Shown: positions 17,172 through 25,268 of the stretch, piece after piece | Position numbering within the stretch: position 1 is the stretch's first letter | How the letters are laid out: every line of letters starts with the position of its first letter | NCBI GenBank assembly: GCA_001513125.1 | Contig: LFSN01000021.1 | Coordinates: 1-51,642 of the forward strand | Reading direction: 5' to 3' | DNA: 51,642 bases | Origin: Clostridia bacterium DTU030 | GTDB lineage: Bacteria > Bacillota > DTU030 | Position numbers and translations under genes: made by a program | Notes under the pieces: model-generated | Told to the model about the DNA's origin: nothing | What the model saw: the letters and a program-made list of their open reading frames with translations, nothing else | Database searches by the model: none

Positions 17172-17726
17172 TTAATTGGTATGTACCGCCCTTCCCTGTT
17201 TATCCTCCCCATACATACCCATACCCTGCACAATAAGTATAAAGACACCGGCCATCAGGAAAAGGTCGCCGACACTGTAGAGCCTGTAATAGGAAAGGAA
17301 GGGAAGCTTGAGGGGGATGATGTCGGCAAGGAAGATGAGCCTGGTATTGGCGGCCATGGGGGCATGCTTTCCCCGGACCAGGTCCAGTACCCCCCCTTCC
17401 AGGGGAAGGTCCAGGAGTTCCAGGGCTACCGGCATTTGGCCGCCGTTGAGGGAGATTACCAGGGCATTGAGGAGGGTGCCCAGGAAAAGAAAGGGCATTC
17501 CCGGAAGACGGATATTGAGCGCCAGGGAAAGGAGAAGGAGCAGATAGGATAAAACCATCAGCTGGGGAGCCCAGCCCTCCATGGGCTGGGCCCGGGCCGC
17601 CAGTTGCAAAAGGAGAGAAATATAAAATAAATATACTCTTTGCAAGGGCAAATGGACCAGGTTCCTGAGATTTCCCTTTCTTAATTTACCGACAATATAG
17701 GCCAGGAGGCCCGGTATTAACAGCAA
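17172..17726 (-). CDS. DUF5317 family membrane protein
   Basis: This protein of about 184 residues has several hydrophobic helices (LLIPGLLAYIVGKL, VYLFYISLLLQLAA, LMVLSYLLLLLSLALNI, MPFLFLGTLLNALVISLNGG) and a conserved C-terminal part (LADIIPLKLPFLSYYRLYSVGDLFLMAGVFILI) matching DUF5317. Function is unknown. I chose the TTG at 17726, preceded by GGAAGGAG, so its start overlaps the gamma-carbonic anhydrase stop by ten bases. The longer reading from 17789 runs antisense-like Arg/Gly-rich sequence through that gene. The overlap implies translational coupling with the upstream gene. Confidence 0.75.
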   Translation of the reverse strand: MLLIPGLLAYIVGKLRKGNLRNLVHLPLQRVYLFYISLLLQLAARAQPMEGWAPQLMVLSYLLLLLSLALNIRLPGMPFLFLGTLLNALVISLNGGQMPVALELLDLPLEGGVLDLVRGKHAPMAANTRLIFLADIIPLKLPFLSYYRLYSVGDLFLMAGVFILIVQGMGMYGEDKQGRAVHTN

Positions 17727-18241
17727 GGCTCTCCTTCCTCCCCTGTCCCTGCGGGAGCCAATTGGCCAGAACGGTATTTTTCCCGCCACAGGCTGGCGTA
17801 GCGTTCTGCCCTCTCCCTATTTTTTTCCACTTCGGCTGGTGTAACCTGCCGGACTATTTTTCCCGGAACCCCCAGGACCAGGGAATGGGGAGGGACCTTT
17901 GCCCCCGGCGGGACGACGGCCCCTGCTCCGACTATACTCCCCTCTCCTATCTTGGCACCATCGAGGACTACAGCGCCTATCCCTACCAGGACGCCATTGG
18001 CAATATGGCAACCGTGGAGGACCGCCCTGTGGCCCACACTGACATAATCCCCGACGACCAGGGGGAAATTAGCGGATACATGGAGAACACAGCCATCCTG
18101 GATATTTGTGAAGCGTCCAATGGTTATGGGGGCAATGTCGGCCCTGAGAATACTGCCAAACCACACACTGGAGCCTTCCCCGAGGGAAACCTTACCCATG
18201 ACCTGGGCGCCGGGGGCAATGAAGGCGTCGGGATGAATCAC
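17717..18241 (-). CDS. Gamma carbonic anhydrase family protein
   Basis: This 174-residue left-handed beta-helix protein contains hexapeptide repeats (FIAPGAQVMGKVSLGEGSSVWFGS onward). The three zinc-binding histidine positions are visible in LHVSANFPL and VGHRAVLHGCHI. The C-terminal helix (VTPAEVEKNRERAERYASL) is typical of the YrdA/CaiE/gamma-CA group, which form trimers. Real CO2 hydration is proven for few members, so the activity is uncertain. The start is a GTG at 18241 with AAGGAGGGAAG; the longer frame upstream is a shadow of the M42 gene. It lies 14 bp after that M42 gene. Confidence 0.9.
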   Translation of the reverse strand: MIHPDAFIAPGAQVMGKVSLGEGSSVWFGSILRADIAPITIGRFTNIQDGCVLHVSANFPLVVGDYVSVGHRAVLHGCHIANGVLVGIGAVVLDGAKIGEGSIVGAGAVVPPGAKVPPHSLVLGVPGKIVRQVTPAEVEKNRERAERYASLWREKYRSGQLAPAGTGEEGEPCC

Positions 18242-18255
18242 CTCTTCTTCCCTCC

Positions 18256-19323
18256 TTACTCGACTAAACCGGCCACTGTCCTGGCATCCAATTTCATTAT
18301 TAACTCGGTAACGAGGCGGAGGGCCCCCCGATAGTCTTCCAGGTGCAGGATACCGGCATGGCTGTGGATGTAGCGGACCGGGATACCAATGACCAGGCTG
18401 GGGACGCCAATGTGGTGCAGGTGGATCCGGCCCCCGTCGGTACCGCCCCTCTCCATGACTGAAAACTGGTAGGGAATACCCAGTTCTTCGGCCGTTTCCA
18501 GGCAGAGATTCCGCAAGTTTATATTGGGGATCATGGAAGCGTCGTACAGGCATACCGTCGGGCCTCCCCCCAATTTTTCCTGCACTCCCTCCTTCAGCCC
18601 GGGGACATCGCCGGCAATGCTGACATCGAGGATGATGGCCACATCTGGATCAATGCTGGCAACACTGGTGGCTGCTCCCCTGGTTCCCACTTCCTCCTGG
18701 ACCGTGCCGACGGCATAAACTGTATTGGGATGCTGTCTTTTGGCCAATTCCTCACATACCTCTACGAGCAGGGCACAGCCAGCCCGGTCGTCCCAGGCCT
18801 TGGCCAAAAGGAGGTTTTCGTTCTTCAGGGTTTCGAAACTCCCGGCCGGGACAATGGGATCGCCGGGCCTGATCCCGAAGGCCTCGGCTTCTTCCCTATC
18901 CTTGGCCCCCACATCAATGAACATATCCTTTATTTTTGCCAGTTTCTTTCGTTCCTCTTCATCCAGCAGGTGGGGTGGCTTAGAACCTATTACCCCGGGG
19001 ACATCCCCTTTACTCCCTTTAACGACAACCCGCTGGGCCAGGAGCACCTGATCCGTCCAGCCGCCCAGGGGGGTAAAGCGCAAAAAACCATCGGGAGTGA
19101 TGGATTTAACCATAAAGCCGATCTCGTCCATATGGGCTGCCAGCATCACCCTGGGTTCCCCGGCAGTCCCGGCCTTTTTGGCAATAATACAGCCCAAGCG
19201 GTCTAATTGGATATCGGAGTAGGGGGCCATTTCTTCCCGCAAGATCTGCCTGATCTCACCTTCAAAGCCCGGTACACCCGCCGCACTGGTTAGCCTGCGC
19301 AGCAAGTTCTTAGTTTGCTCCAT
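18256..19323 (-). CDS. M42 family metallopeptidase (4 of 4)
   Basis: This 355-residue M42 aminopeptidase stands about 3.4 kb apart from the tandem trio. Motifs are AAHMDEIGFMVKSI, KAWDDRAGCALL, VQEEVGTRGAAT, ILDVSIAGDVPG, ERGGTDGGRIHL and VRYIHSHAGIL. The KAWDDRAGC form, in place of KALDNRAGC, marks the YsdC/CelM branch. It is probably the first gene of a unit with the gamma-carbonic anhydrase, DUF5317 and perhaps DUF554. The ATG has a GGAGGAGG site. CelM-type members were once labelled endoglucanases, but aminopeptidase activity is expected. Confidence 0.92.
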   Translation of the reverse strand: MEQTKNLLRRLTSAAGVPGFEGEIRQILREEMAPYSDIQLDRLGCIIAKKAGTAGEPRVMLAAHMDEIGFMVKSITPDGFLRFTPLGGWTDQVLLAQRVVVKGSKGDVPGVIGSKPPHLLDEEERKKLAKIKDMFIDVGAKDREEAEAFGIRPGDPIVPAGSFETLKNENLLLAKAWDDRAGCALLVEVCEELAKRQHPNTVYAVGTVQEEVGTRGAATSVASIDPDVAIILDVSIAGDVPGLKEGVQEKLGGGPTVCLYDASMIPNINLRNLCLETAEELGIPYQFSVMERGGTDGGRIHLHHIGVPSLVIGIPVRYIHSHAGILHLEDYRGALRLVTELIMKLDARTVAGLVE

Positions 19324-19468
19324 GCTTCTACCTCCTCCATCTGTGGATAATCGATCTTCTGGGGTGTAACTATATAATATATTACAATTAGAGATAATAA
19401 TTAGCCAACCCCTGTGGTTTCTATACTAATTTCTTCCTGTTTCCCCTATATCCTGCCAATATAATAAA

Positions 19469-19512
19469 ATACCCTGACATTCCCTTGGTTACAACCAAAG
19501 AAGTCAGGGTAT
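19469..19512 (-). terminator. Nested hairpin terminator downstream of speD
   Basis: A 10-bp perfect inverted repeat (ATACCCTGAC/GTCAGGGTAT) encloses a second repeat (TTGGTT/AACCAA). On the minus strand it is followed by TTTATT. It lies 28 bp after the speD stop. The near symmetry means it could also stop transcription from the other side. Confidence 0.6.
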
Positions 19513-19540
19513 ATTTGTGTTCTTTTTCCCTCCAGAGGTG

Positions 19541-19906
19541 CTAGGTATTGGGCGGTTCGTGGGTAAAAATACCCCGCCTAATTTCCGTTGCACTTACGCT
19601 TTTTGCCTGCAGTTTATCATAAAGGTAATTGTAGGCATCCCAGGGATCCACCCTTTCACCGCAGGTGAAAACATCGACGGCGGCATAGCCTATTTCGGGC
19701 CAGGTATGAATTGCCAGGTGGGATTCGGAAATGACCACCACACCGCTCACCCCTTGTGGGCTGAATTTGTGGAAGGCAACCTCCCGTACCTCAGCACCGG
19801 CTTCCAGAGCTGCTTCCACCATGATTCTTTCTACCTCCTTCATATCGTCCAGTGCTCCGGTACAACCATAAAACTCCGCCAAAATGTGACGCCCTAAAGC
19901 TTTCAA
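19541..19906 (-). CDS. speD: S-adenosylmethionine decarboxylase proenzyme
   Basis: This 121-residue class 1B (bacterial short type) AdoMet decarboxylase provides the aminopropyl donor for spermidine. The proenzyme self-cleaves at Glu61-Ser62 in [15 protein letters not shown], and Ser62 becomes the pyruvoyl cofactor. His67 and the Cys in DVFTCG match the catalytic residues. It starts with TTG after AAGGGGGG and has its own SigA promoter and terminator. No spermidine synthase lies nearby. The by-product MTA could be handled by the mtnP/mtnA/mtaD genes at 4-7.5 kb. Confidence 0.96.
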   Translation of the reverse strand: MKALGRHILAEFYGCTGALDDMKEVERIMVEAALEAGAEVREVAFHKFSPQGVSGVVVISESHLAIHTWPEIGYAAVDVFTCGERVDPWDAYNYLYDKLQAKSVSATEIRRGIFTHEPPNT

Positions 19907-19948
19907 TTCGGTTTCCCCCCTTTTTTGTATTCGGATTTACCAACTAAA

Positions 19949-19976
19949 ATTTTAACAAATAGCTTGTAGTTGTCAA
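19949..19976 (-). promoter_or_regulatory. SigA-type promoter of speD
   Basis: TTGACA at 19971-19976 and TAAAAT at 19949-19954 are separated by 16 bp on the minus strand, about 43 bp upstream of the speD TTG, in an AT-rich gap. Confidence 0.65.
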
Positions 19977-20038
19977 GGTATATCTTAATATGTCATAATA
20001 TCTGCTTTTCTCCACTTATCGCTTGCTGTCTATTGATA

Positions 20039-22240
20039 TCACCTTATATCTATGTCTTCTGCCTGATTTTTCTTCGGTTGGTTCAGGAGAAAGAGCAGGG
20101 TAGTAAGGGGGAAGATCAGGGCCGTTGCTGCGGCCACCACCCCTGAGTCGTTGGCGATAAAGGCGGTCAGGGCGCCGGCTCCTGCGCCGGCAAAACCTCG
20201 CCAAAGGATGGGGAACCTCTTCTTTATTCCTTTCAACGGCCGGGGAGGACGGAGGGAGATGGTAACAAATATTACCAGGGTTGCCAGGAGCACTAAACTC
20301 CACCAGGAATACCTGAGGAGTTTTAGATTCATGCTGGCCTTGCGCTGCATAATGGTAAATAGTTCCTTCAGCCCTCCTTCAATGACCACCCCGGCCGTTT
20401 GTCCCCAATGGGAGGCTGCATCCCGGGCGAGGAAATGATCTGCTACTCCCACTGCCAGCAGGAAGAAGCCTCCGGAACAGGCAAGAAAAAGATATTTTCC
20501 CAAAGGTATTTTGCCTTCTTGTAAAAGGAGGATAGTTGTGCCAAAACCCGCCAGGGCGGCAATGGCCCCACCCAGATTGGCCCCCAGTTGGGGGGAGGAA
20601 ATAAAAATAAAGAGGAGGAGAAAACCGGGTATGGTAAGGAGGGAGGGAACAGGAAGTCTGCCCCTGTGGTGGAGTATCTCTGCCAGCCCCGTCAGACCAA
20701 TTATCCCCGCTCCCAGCAACAGCCCCATAAATTCATTACCGATCCCGTAGTAGCGGGCACCGCCGATGGGGCAGTAGCCCAGGATTGATTTAAAGACTAA
20801 AGACTGCTCCCAAAGGAGATCTAATATAAGAATTCCAGCCGTTGCCAGGCCTAAAAGGACAAAGGGCCGGGGGGGGTAATGGGGACGGTTTACCAGCTTG
20901 ACCAGGACTGCTGTGCCAACAACTGTCAACACCAGGATCCTTTCCAACTTATCCAGGGCAAAGGGGGGCAAAAGAAGAAAAACCAGGGGAACAGCTGCTA
21001 CCGCCACAAGTAAAGTTGCCCACAGCTGCTGCCGGCCAATAACTTTATAGACTGCCAGGAGGGTGCCTGTGAGCACCAGGAGGATAAAGACTATGTAAGC
21101 CTTTATTAAAGGGGGCCGGAATTTATAGTTATTGAGGAAATACTGGCCCAGGTCAGCCAGGTGTGCCTGGGGCCTGTCGGCAGGAAGGACGGAAACTGGC
21201 CTCCCCGTCATGTAATAGGGGATGGGGAGCTGAAAAAAAGAGAGGATGGTTGGAGCTATATCAATATTGGCAATTAACCCGGCCCGGCGGGTTGTGGGCG
21301 AAGTTAAAAGGCCGGGGCTGATCCCTTTTCCGGCTAAGAGAACCGGTGTCAGCCTCTCCCCTTCCCGGTACCCCTCGGCTGAAGGCGAGGGGCTGATGAG
21401 GAGAAACAGGGTTTTTTCCAGATCTAGCCGGGCAAAGAGCTCTCCCAGGAAGGCATCGGCCCTTTCTATAGCCCGGGACCTGGCGGCAGCTGCAAGATCA
21501 GGCAGCAAAAAGCGATTGTAGCTGTCGACCCGGGATGCATCACCCCAGTCAATAACGATTACATCGGAGTCGGCCATATCTTCAAAGGCCTTGAGGAGGG
21601 AAGGGATATCGGTTTCTTGCCCATAGGGAGCAGCCGGGTTTTCCCGGAGAATTCCCTCCCCTATAACACCCTTATCTACAACCCCCAGTTTATCCATAAT
21701 GATGCCGGCGGCAGGGCGTCTCGGCGTTCCGGGGAGATCGCAGTTGCCCAGCAGGCTCCTGGTAAGGCCCGCCTCAGAAAGGAGCTGGCCCAGGGCACCC
21801 GGGACAACCCTTGCCTGCAGCTCCCCGTTGCTGGTAATAAGCTCTCCAATGCCCAGGTGCAGGATAGAGCCCCCCGCTACCTTCCCTACCCGGCGTCGAT
21901 AGATAAGTGATCCTTCTTCCCCCTTCCACAGCTCCTTTCCTTCCACCGCCGGTTCCACGGTATCACTGCCGCAGGCCCGGGTCCCGGCGCCAATGGTTAA
22001 ATAGGCAGCGGTCTTCGCTCCACCGGAGGCGGTGGTTGTGTTCATCAGCCCAATGGCCCCCTTCTCCAGCAGCCTATCCAGGGCAGGGGTGGGGGCGTGG
22101 AGCAAATCAGTATAGGTGATGGAATCGAGGATAAAGATTACCACCTGCCTGTCGCCGGGTTCAGGGGCTGTTTGCCCCCTTTGGCAGAAAACACTGAATA
22201 AAAGCACCAGGATGAAATACATAAGAGGTATTTTCTTCAA
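20039..22240 (-). CDS. Membrane protein with alkaline-phosphatase-like ectodomain, unknown function
   Basis: This is a 733-residue protein. Residues 1-25 are a signal peptide or membrane anchor (MKKIPLMYFILVLLFSVF). Residues about 30-360 look like the alkaline phosphatase/sulfatase fold: VVIFILDSITYTDLL (first metal Asp), NTTTASGGAKTAAYLTIGAG (nucleophile region), VIVIDWGDASRVDSY, then GLIANIDIAPTILSFF. Residues about 370-720 hold nine or ten membrane helices with conserved polar spots (RYYGIGNEFMG, IANDSGVVAAA). It starts with TTG after GGGAG. An outward-facing hydrolase or transferase acting on an envelope polymer is possible, but no function is known to me. Confidence 0.8.
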   Translation of the reverse strand: MKKIPLMYFILVLLFSVFCQRGQTAPEPGDRQVVIFILDSITYTDLLHAPTPALDRLLEKGAIGLMNTTTASGGAKTAAYLTIGAGTRACGSDTVEPAVEGKELWKGEEGSLIYRRRVGKVAGGSILHLGIGELITSNGELQARVVPGALGQLLSEAGLTRSLLGNCDLPGTPRRPAAGIIMDKLGVVDKGVIGEGILRENPAAPYGQETDIPSLLKAFEDMADSDVIVIDWGDASRVDSYNRFLLPDLAAAARSRAIERADAFLGELFARLDLEKTLFLLISPSPSAEGYREGERLTPVLLAGKGISPGLLTSPTTRRAGLIANIDIAPTILSFFQLPIPYYMTGRPVSVLPADRPQAHLADLGQYFLNNYKFRPPLIKAYIVFILLVLTGTLLAVYKVIGRQQLWATLLVAVAAVPLVFLLLPPFALDKLERILVLTVVGTAVLVKLVNRPHYPPRPFVLLGLATAGILILDLLWEQSLVFKSILGYCPIGGARYYGIGNEFMGLLLGAGIIGLTGLAEILHHRGRLPVPSLLTIPGFLLLFIFISSPQLGANLGGAIAALAGFGTTILLLQEGKIPLGKYLFLACSGGFFLLAVGVADHFLARDAASHWGQTAGVVIEGGLKELFTIMQRKASMNLKLLRYSWWSLVLLATLVIFVTISLRPPRPLKGIKKRFPILWRGFAGAGAGALTAFIANDSGVVAAATALIFPLTTLLFLLNQPKKNQAEDIDIR

Positions 22241-22380
22241 TATTTCTCCCTGCTCCCCTTCTGGAAGTTAGAGGCTGGCCGTACGCCACCTGCTAATTTG
22301 CAGTATACCCGCAAAATGGGGCCAATAATCCTGGTGCCTCGGCCCTGCCTGGGATTTCGGGCCTCCTTAAAAAAAGGCAC

Positions 22381-22408
22381 AAAAAAAAGAGGGCTTAGTC
22401 AACCCTCT
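22381..22408 (-). terminator. Terminator of the tRNA-Pro gene
   Basis: AGAGGG pairs with CCCTCT across a nine-base loop and is followed by an eight-T run on the minus strand, 16 bases after the tRNA 3' end. Confidence 0.85.
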
Positions 22409-22423
22409 GTTGTTCGTATGTAA

Positions 22424-22500
22424 TGGTCGGAGTAAGCGGATTTGAACCGCTGGCCTCTAGCTCCCCATGCTAGCGCTCTACCAAGCTGAGCTATACCCCG
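22424..22500 (-). tRNA. tRNA-Pro (anticodon GGG)
   Basis: The 77-nt cloverleaf has acceptor stem CGGGGTA/TACTCCG (one G-U pair), D arm GCTC/GAGC, anticodon stem CTAGC/GCTAG with loop ATGGGGA giving anticodon GGG, and T arm AGCGG TTCAAAT CCGCT. The 3' A-CCA is encoded. It reads CCC and CCU proline codons. It has its own promoter and terminator between thrB and the phosphatase-like gene. Confidence 0.96.
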
Positions 22501-22520
22501 ACCTTTTGTTGTGCATTATC

Positions 22521-22549
22521 ATTATAACCGATGCTCTTTAAAAAATCAA
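22521..22549 (-). promoter_or_regulatory. SigA-type promoter of tRNA-Pro
   Basis: TTGATT at 22544-22549 and TATAAT at 22521-22526 are 17 bp apart, placing the start of transcription just before the tRNA. The -35 box contains the thrB stop codon. Confidence 0.75.
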
Positions 22550-23454
22550 GTGCTTTCCTGGACTTTTGCCCCTCCGGCATTGAAGTCCAGGACAAGGCTG
22601 TGGGCAGCAATATCCACACAGGCAAAGGCTTCTTCCATGGCCCGGCCTACCCTGGCGGCATTATCCTTGACAAAGGCAACTATAGTCGGCCCGGAACCAC
22701 TCAGGGCGGCGCCCAGGGCCCCAGCTTTCCTGGCCTGGGTCAGAGCCTGGTCCAGGCCGGGAACCAGGCCCTTCCGGTAGGGTTGATGCAGCCTGTCCTC
22801 CAGGGCGGCGGGGAGCAGGTCCCAGCGCTCACTTCTAAAGGCGCCTAAAAGGAGAGCTACCCGCCCCAGGTTGTGGACGGCATCGGAAAAGGCTACCTGG
22901 GAGGGCAGCACCCTCCGGGCATCTTCCGTCGCCACCAGGAAATCGGGAATACAGACTACTGCCTGCAGCTCCCTGGGCGGCGGAAGCTGCAGATAATGGT
23001 AGCCTGGACCGTCGCTTTTGGCAGCAGAGATTACCAGGCCGCCGAGGAGGGCCGGCGCCACATTGTCGGGATGACCTTCCAGTTCCACGGCCAGGTCGAG
23101 GACCCTTTCCCGGGGCAGGACTTGTCCCGTCAGCTGATGGGCGGCCAGTAAGCCGGCCACAATGGCGGCGGCTGAGCTCCCCAACCCCCGGGCCAGGGGA
23201 ATCCCATTGGTCATCTTTAGCTGGAGGGGCGGGGGCGGAGAATTAATTTCCTCGTAGTAGCGAGCCAGGGCCCGGTAGATCAAATTGTTCTCGGAACAGG
23301 GCAGTCTATCTGCTCCTTCGCCATATACCTGGATGTGGGTCCCTTCGTCAGAGGAGGCAATTTCTAGGGTGTTGTAGAGCTCCAGGGCCATGCCCAGGCA
23401 GTCAAAACCGGGACCGATATTGGCCGTTGTTGCCGGAACCATGATTTTCAGCAT
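22546..23454 (-). CDS. thrB: Homoserine kinase
   Basis: This 302-residue GHMP kinase phosphorylates L-homoserine in threonine synthesis. It shows PATTANIGPGFDCLGMAL at the N-terminus, the ATP-binding PLARGLGSSAAAIVAG near residue 87, and GAALSGSGPTIVAF near the C-terminus. The length is normal. It starts six bases after the thrC stop, so the two are translated as a pair. Its stop codon forms part of the tRNA-Pro promoter. Confidence 0.97.
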   Translation of the reverse strand: MLKIMVPATTANIGPGFDCLGMALELYNTLEIASSDEGTHIQVYGEGADRLPCSENNLIYRALARYYEEINSPPPPLQLKMTNGIPLARGLGSSAAAIVAGLLAAHQLTGQVLPRERVLDLAVELEGHPDNVAPALLGGLVISAAKSDGPGYHYLQLPPPRELQAVVCIPDFLVATEDARRVLPSQVAFSDAVHNLGRVALLLGAFRSERWDLLPAALEDRLHQPYRKGLVPGLDQALTQARKAGALGAALSGSGPTIVAFVKDNAARVGRAMEEAFACVDIAAHSLVLDFNAGGAKVQEST

Positions 23455-23460
23455 TCCAGC

Positions 23461-24513
23461 TCACCCCCATATGGCCTTTTCGACGGCTGAGAGATCTGCC
23501 TCCACGCTGGAGGGAGGGGCGATGCTTTTTAGGGCAATATCGGGATCCTTGAGGCCATTGCCAGTGAGGACGCACACAACCTTGTCGCCCTCTTGAAAAT
23601 ATCCCTGGCGGGCTAGCTTCCTCACCCCGGCCACGCTGGCCGCGGAAGCCGGCTCCACAAATAAGCCTTCCTTTTCGGCCAGGAACTTATAGGCAGCCAG
23701 GATTTCCGGATCCTTTACCGAGGCGATTTGCCCTCCCGATTCCCGGGCTGCCCCTACAGCTCCTTCCCAACTGGCGGGATTACCGATGCGAATGGCTGTG
23801 GCCACGGTCTCGGGGGCCGGAATCGGTTTACCCCCCACGATGGCCGCCGCACCTTCCGCTTCGAAACCCAGCATTTTCGGTGTCCTTGTTATTTGCTGCG
23901 CCTGGTAATATTCTTTAAAACCCATCCAGTAGGCGGTTATATTTCCGGCATTGCCAACGGGGAGGGCCAGGTGGGTTGGCGCTTCTCCCAGTTGATCGCA
24001 AATTTCAAAGGCGGCCGTTTTTTGCCCCTGTAGGCGCATGGGGTTGATAGAATTGACCAGGGTGACGGGATGTTTTTCACTCAGCTGTCTTACCAGTTCC
24101 AGGGCCTGATCAAAGTTGCCTTCAATGGCGATTACCTTGGCACCGTACATAAGGGCCTGGGCCAGCTTGCCCATTGCTATGGCGCCGGCGGGGATGATTA
24201 CTACACAATCAAGCCCTCCCCGGGCAGCATAGGCGGCGGCAGAAGCCGAAGTATTGCCGGTGGAAGCACAGATAACCGCCCTGGCACCTTCCTCCAGGGC
24301 CTTGCTCACCGCCATGGTCATACCCCTGTCTTTAAAGGAGCCAGTGGGATTGCTTCCTTCGAACTTCCCGTAGAATTTAACCCTTCCACCCAGCTCTTTT
24401 TCCAGGCTGGTTAAGGGTACCAGGGGAGTGTTTCCTTCCTGGAGGGTCACTATTGGGGTTTCTTCACTGACTGGTAAATAATCCTTGTAGGTGGCAATGA
24501 GGCCTGGCCACAT
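23461..24513 (-). CDS. thrC: Threonine synthase
   Basis: This 350-residue PLP enzyme converts O-phosphohomoserine to threonine. Lys61 in [11 protein letters not shown] is the Schiff-base lysine. [27 protein letters not shown] and [15 protein letters not shown] form the PLP phosphate and substrate sites, and [10 protein letters not shown] is near the end. It is the short bacterial form. A GGAGG site precedes the ATG. It is followed at once by thrB. The gene for homoserine dehydrogenase is not in the window. Confidence 0.96.
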   Translation of the reverse strand: MWPGLIATYKDYLPVSEETPIVTLQEGNTPLVPLTSLEKELGGRVKFYGKFEGSNPTGSFKDRGMTMAVSKALEEGARAVICASTGNTSASAAAYAARGGLDCVVIIPAGAIAMGKLAQALMYGAKVIAIEGNFDQALELVRQLSEKHPVTLVNSINPMRLQGQKTAAFEICDQLGEAPTHLALPVGNAGNITAYWMGFKEYYQAQQITRTPKMLGFEAEGAAAIVGGKPIPAPETVATAIRIGNPASWEGAVGAARESGGQIASVKDPEILAAYKFLAEKEGLFVEPASAASVAGVRKLARQGYFQEGDKVVCVLTGNGLKDPDIALKSIAPPSSVEADLSAVEKAIWG

Positions 24514-24634
24514 TTCTCTTTTTCCTCCTTCGCAAAGAAAATTCCCGGGGCGGGAAAAGGAAAAACAATAAAAGGAAACCGGGATTGCCGATTTCCGTCT
24601 TCGCTATTTCTACTCCCAGTCTCCCTGTCCAAGT

Positions 24635-25084
24635 TTACCAACCCTGGCCAATGATATCAATTTTTCGCACACCATCACACTTGCGCAGCTGTTCTAAAAG
24701 GGTCTCCACCTCAATTTTCATATCCCTGGTTTCAATGGAGAGGGATACGTTGGCAACGCCCTGTAGGGGAAGACTCTGGTTGATGGTGAGGAGGTTGCCG
24801 TGGGCTTTGGCAACGGTAGTCAAAAGCTGCGACAACACCCCGGGCTGGTGATCCAGCATCAGGGAAAGGGTGATAATCTTTTCCCGGCTCAGCTCGGTAA
24901 AGGGAAAGACATAGTCCCGGTACTTGTAATAGGCAGCCCGGCTGATGCCCGCCTTTTCTACCGCTTCATTGACTGTTTTGCAAAGGCCTTTTTTCAGATA
25001 CTCCTTAACCAGGAGGGTTTTGCGCAGGGTGTTGGGTAAAGCTTCTTCTCTAATTAAGAACAGGGACTTATCCCTTTGGGTCAT
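24635..25084 (-). CDS. ACT domain-containing protein (PheB/UPF0735-like)
   Basis: This 149-residue protein has an N-terminal helix-turn-helix-like region (VNEAVEKAGISRAAYYKYRDYVFPF) and a C-terminal ACT domain from about residue 70 (REKIITLSLMLDHQPGVLSQLLTTVAKAHGNLLTINQSLP). ACT domains bind amino acids. The family is often beside hom-thrC-thrB or pheA, which fits its place ahead of thrC and suggests an amino-acid-sensing role. The ATG at 25084 has GGAGGGGAGAAGG. The 120 bp to thrC hold only a weak hairpin. It has its own SigA promoter. Confidence 0.87.
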   Translation of the reverse strand: MTQRDKSLFLIREEALPNTLRKTLLVKEYLKKGLCKTVNEAVEKAGISRAAYYKYRDYVFPFTELSREKIITLSLMLDHQPGVLSQLLTTVAKAHGNLLTINQSLPLQGVANVSLSIETRDMKIEVETLLEQLRKCDGVRKIDIIGQGW

Positions 25085-25136
25085 CCTTCTCCCCTCCCGT
25101 CTATTCCCGGCAAACATGTTTCTGTTTTCGGTAGAC

Positions 25137-25165
25137 ATTATAACACAAGGCCAGGGGCTTGGCAA
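25137..25165 (-). promoter_or_regulatory. SigA-type promoter of the ACT-thrC-thrB unit
   Basis: TTGCCA at 25160-25165 and a consensus TATAAT at 25137-25142 are separated by 17 bp. They lie 53 bp upstream of the ACT gene start and abut the spoIVA terminator. Confidence 0.7.
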
Positions 25166-25200
25166 TAAAAAAGCGCTGCTAAACTCGTTAGCAGGCGCTT
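25166..25200 (-). terminator. Terminator of spoIVA
   Basis: A 12-bp stem with one bulge (AAGCGCCTGCTAA against TTAGCAGCGCTT) and a CGAGT loop ends in TTTTTTATT on the minus strand, about 70 bp after the spoIVA stop. Confidence 0.82.
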
Positions 25201-25268
25201 CTTCCTTCCCGGCTTCAGAGGGGCTTTCCCCCGTAAAGGTGCTTTTTCCCTGGGCGAAGGAAATAGGA

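Noticed and set aside
18241-18553. N-terminal 104-residue extension of the gamma carbonic anhydrase frame
   Set aside because: It is Pro/Arg/Gly-rich shadow sequence of the upstream M42 gene, and a GTG with a good ribosome binding site gives the normal family start.
24537-24558. Small hairpin (TTCCC/GGGAA) with T-rich tail before thrC
   Set aside because: The stem is only five base pairs. It might be a weak attenuator, but no leader peptide or T-box was seen.
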